Below are positions 6,025 through 6,305 of a stretch of DNA of 6,305 nt, piece by piece. This stretch comes from Alphaproteobacteria bacterium (GTDB taxonomy: Bacteria > Pseudomonadota > Alphaproteobacteria > Puniceispirillales > Puniceispirillaceae). Position numbers and translations under genes: made by a program. Within the stretch, counting starts at the first letter, position 1. Every line of letters starts with the position of its first letter. The notes under the pieces were generated by a model that was given only the letters and a program-made list of their open reading frames with translations, was not told the origin of the DNA and made no database searches. Location: NCBI GenBank assembly GCA_011525265.1, contig WTHV01000245.1:1-6305 (forward strand), read 5' to 3'.

Positions 6025-6305
6025 CGCTCATGATCTCCTCTTCCATGTTCCAAATCATGGTTAGGATCTCTTCACGGACCTCACCAAAATGGTTGTTGTT
6101 TGATTTCACGAAGTGATTTTTTCAAACCCTGTTCTGCGAAAGGTAGCTGGTATTCTTTATGAATACGTCCCGGCCGTGGTGCCATCACAAATAGGCGTTC
6201 GCCAAGCAATAGCGCTTCTTCAACAGAGTGGGTGATAATGATGATAGTCTTGCCAGTCTCTTTCCATAGTTCAAGAATAAGAGATTGCATCTTCTCTCTT
6301 GTCAG
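6017..6305 (-). CDS. NitT/TauT-type ABC transporter ATPase, C-terminal part, frameshifted near its end (5' end missing)
   Basis: Reading from the window edge, the frame gives LTREKMQ (the segment after the D-loop 'ALDALTR'), then the switch histidine in IIIITHSVEEALLLGERL and the VMAPRPGRI segment typical of SsuB/TauB ATPases. The frame then continues to REIKQQPFW and meets TGA at 6083-6081. The next frame carries on at once with EVREEILTMIWNMEEEIMSGA and TAA at 6019-6017, which looks like the family's normal C-terminus. It also overlaps the permease start by 8 bases, as coupled ABC genes often do. The break lies within about 6084-6101. Either two bases are missing near 6090/6091 (giving QQP-x-FGEVREE, the better spacing) or one T is extra in the minus-strand TTTT at 6089-6086. 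If real, the break removes about 22 C-terminal residues, outside the catalytic core. Walker A and the signature motif lie beyond the window. Confidence 0.85.
6035..6040 (-). promoter_or_regulatory. Ribosome binding site for the GTG-started long permease
   Basis: GAGGAG on the minus strand lies inside the displaced 3' end of the ATPase gene, 10 bases from GTG 6024. No better start codon exists, because an in-frame TGA lies just upstream. An ATG at 6031-6029 is in the ATPase frame and stops after three further codons. Confidence 0.5.

Overview
This window looks like a short contig from a free-living, probably marine alphaproteobacterium. The assignment is an inference from moderate GC by eye, densely packed genes, and high-affinity ABC uptake systems of types common in SAR116 or Roseobacter-like genomes; no rRNA or other marker gene confirms it. 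The first 14 bases are not biological. They match the 3' part of the Tn5/Nextera mosaic-end adapter, so true sequence begins at about position 15. This also suggests the window is an entire contig, or one end of one.

The left plus-strand block (15-2205) is the 3' end of a polar amino-acid/opine-type ABC uptake operon. It holds the C-terminal tail of a first permease, a complete HisM/OccM-like second permease, and a zinc-dependent deacylase of the succinylglutamate desuccinylase/aspartoacylase family. Spacing is tight (a 1-base overlap, then about 6 bases), which suggests the deacylase processes the imported solute in the cytoplasm.

The middle minus-strand block (3968 down to 2202) holds an FAD-dependent aromatic-hydroxylase-type monooxygenase, followed by a glutathione peroxidase with an export signal. 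The peroxidase is convergent with the deacylase. The two stop codons interlock in a single TTAA, with no intergenic space and no terminator.

The right minus-strand block (6305 down to about 4036) is the 3' end of a NitT/TauT/SsuABC-type operon: the C-terminus of the ATPase, then a permease that overlaps it by 8 bases, then a strong rho-independent terminator. The permease is the most unusual gene here. It has 642 residues against roughly 250-280 for ordinary SsuC/TauC proteins, because a predicted periplasmic region of about 360 residues lies between two N-terminal membrane helices and the transport core. The ATPase reading frame is broken near its C-terminus, yet the next frame continues with family-like sequence up to the overlap with the permease. 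This is either a recent frameshift or a sequence error.

I found no tRNA, rRNA, CRISPR array, insertion sequence or integrase. Apart from the long permease, the genes belong to well-known families, and I do not see clear evidence of a wholly new multi-gene system.
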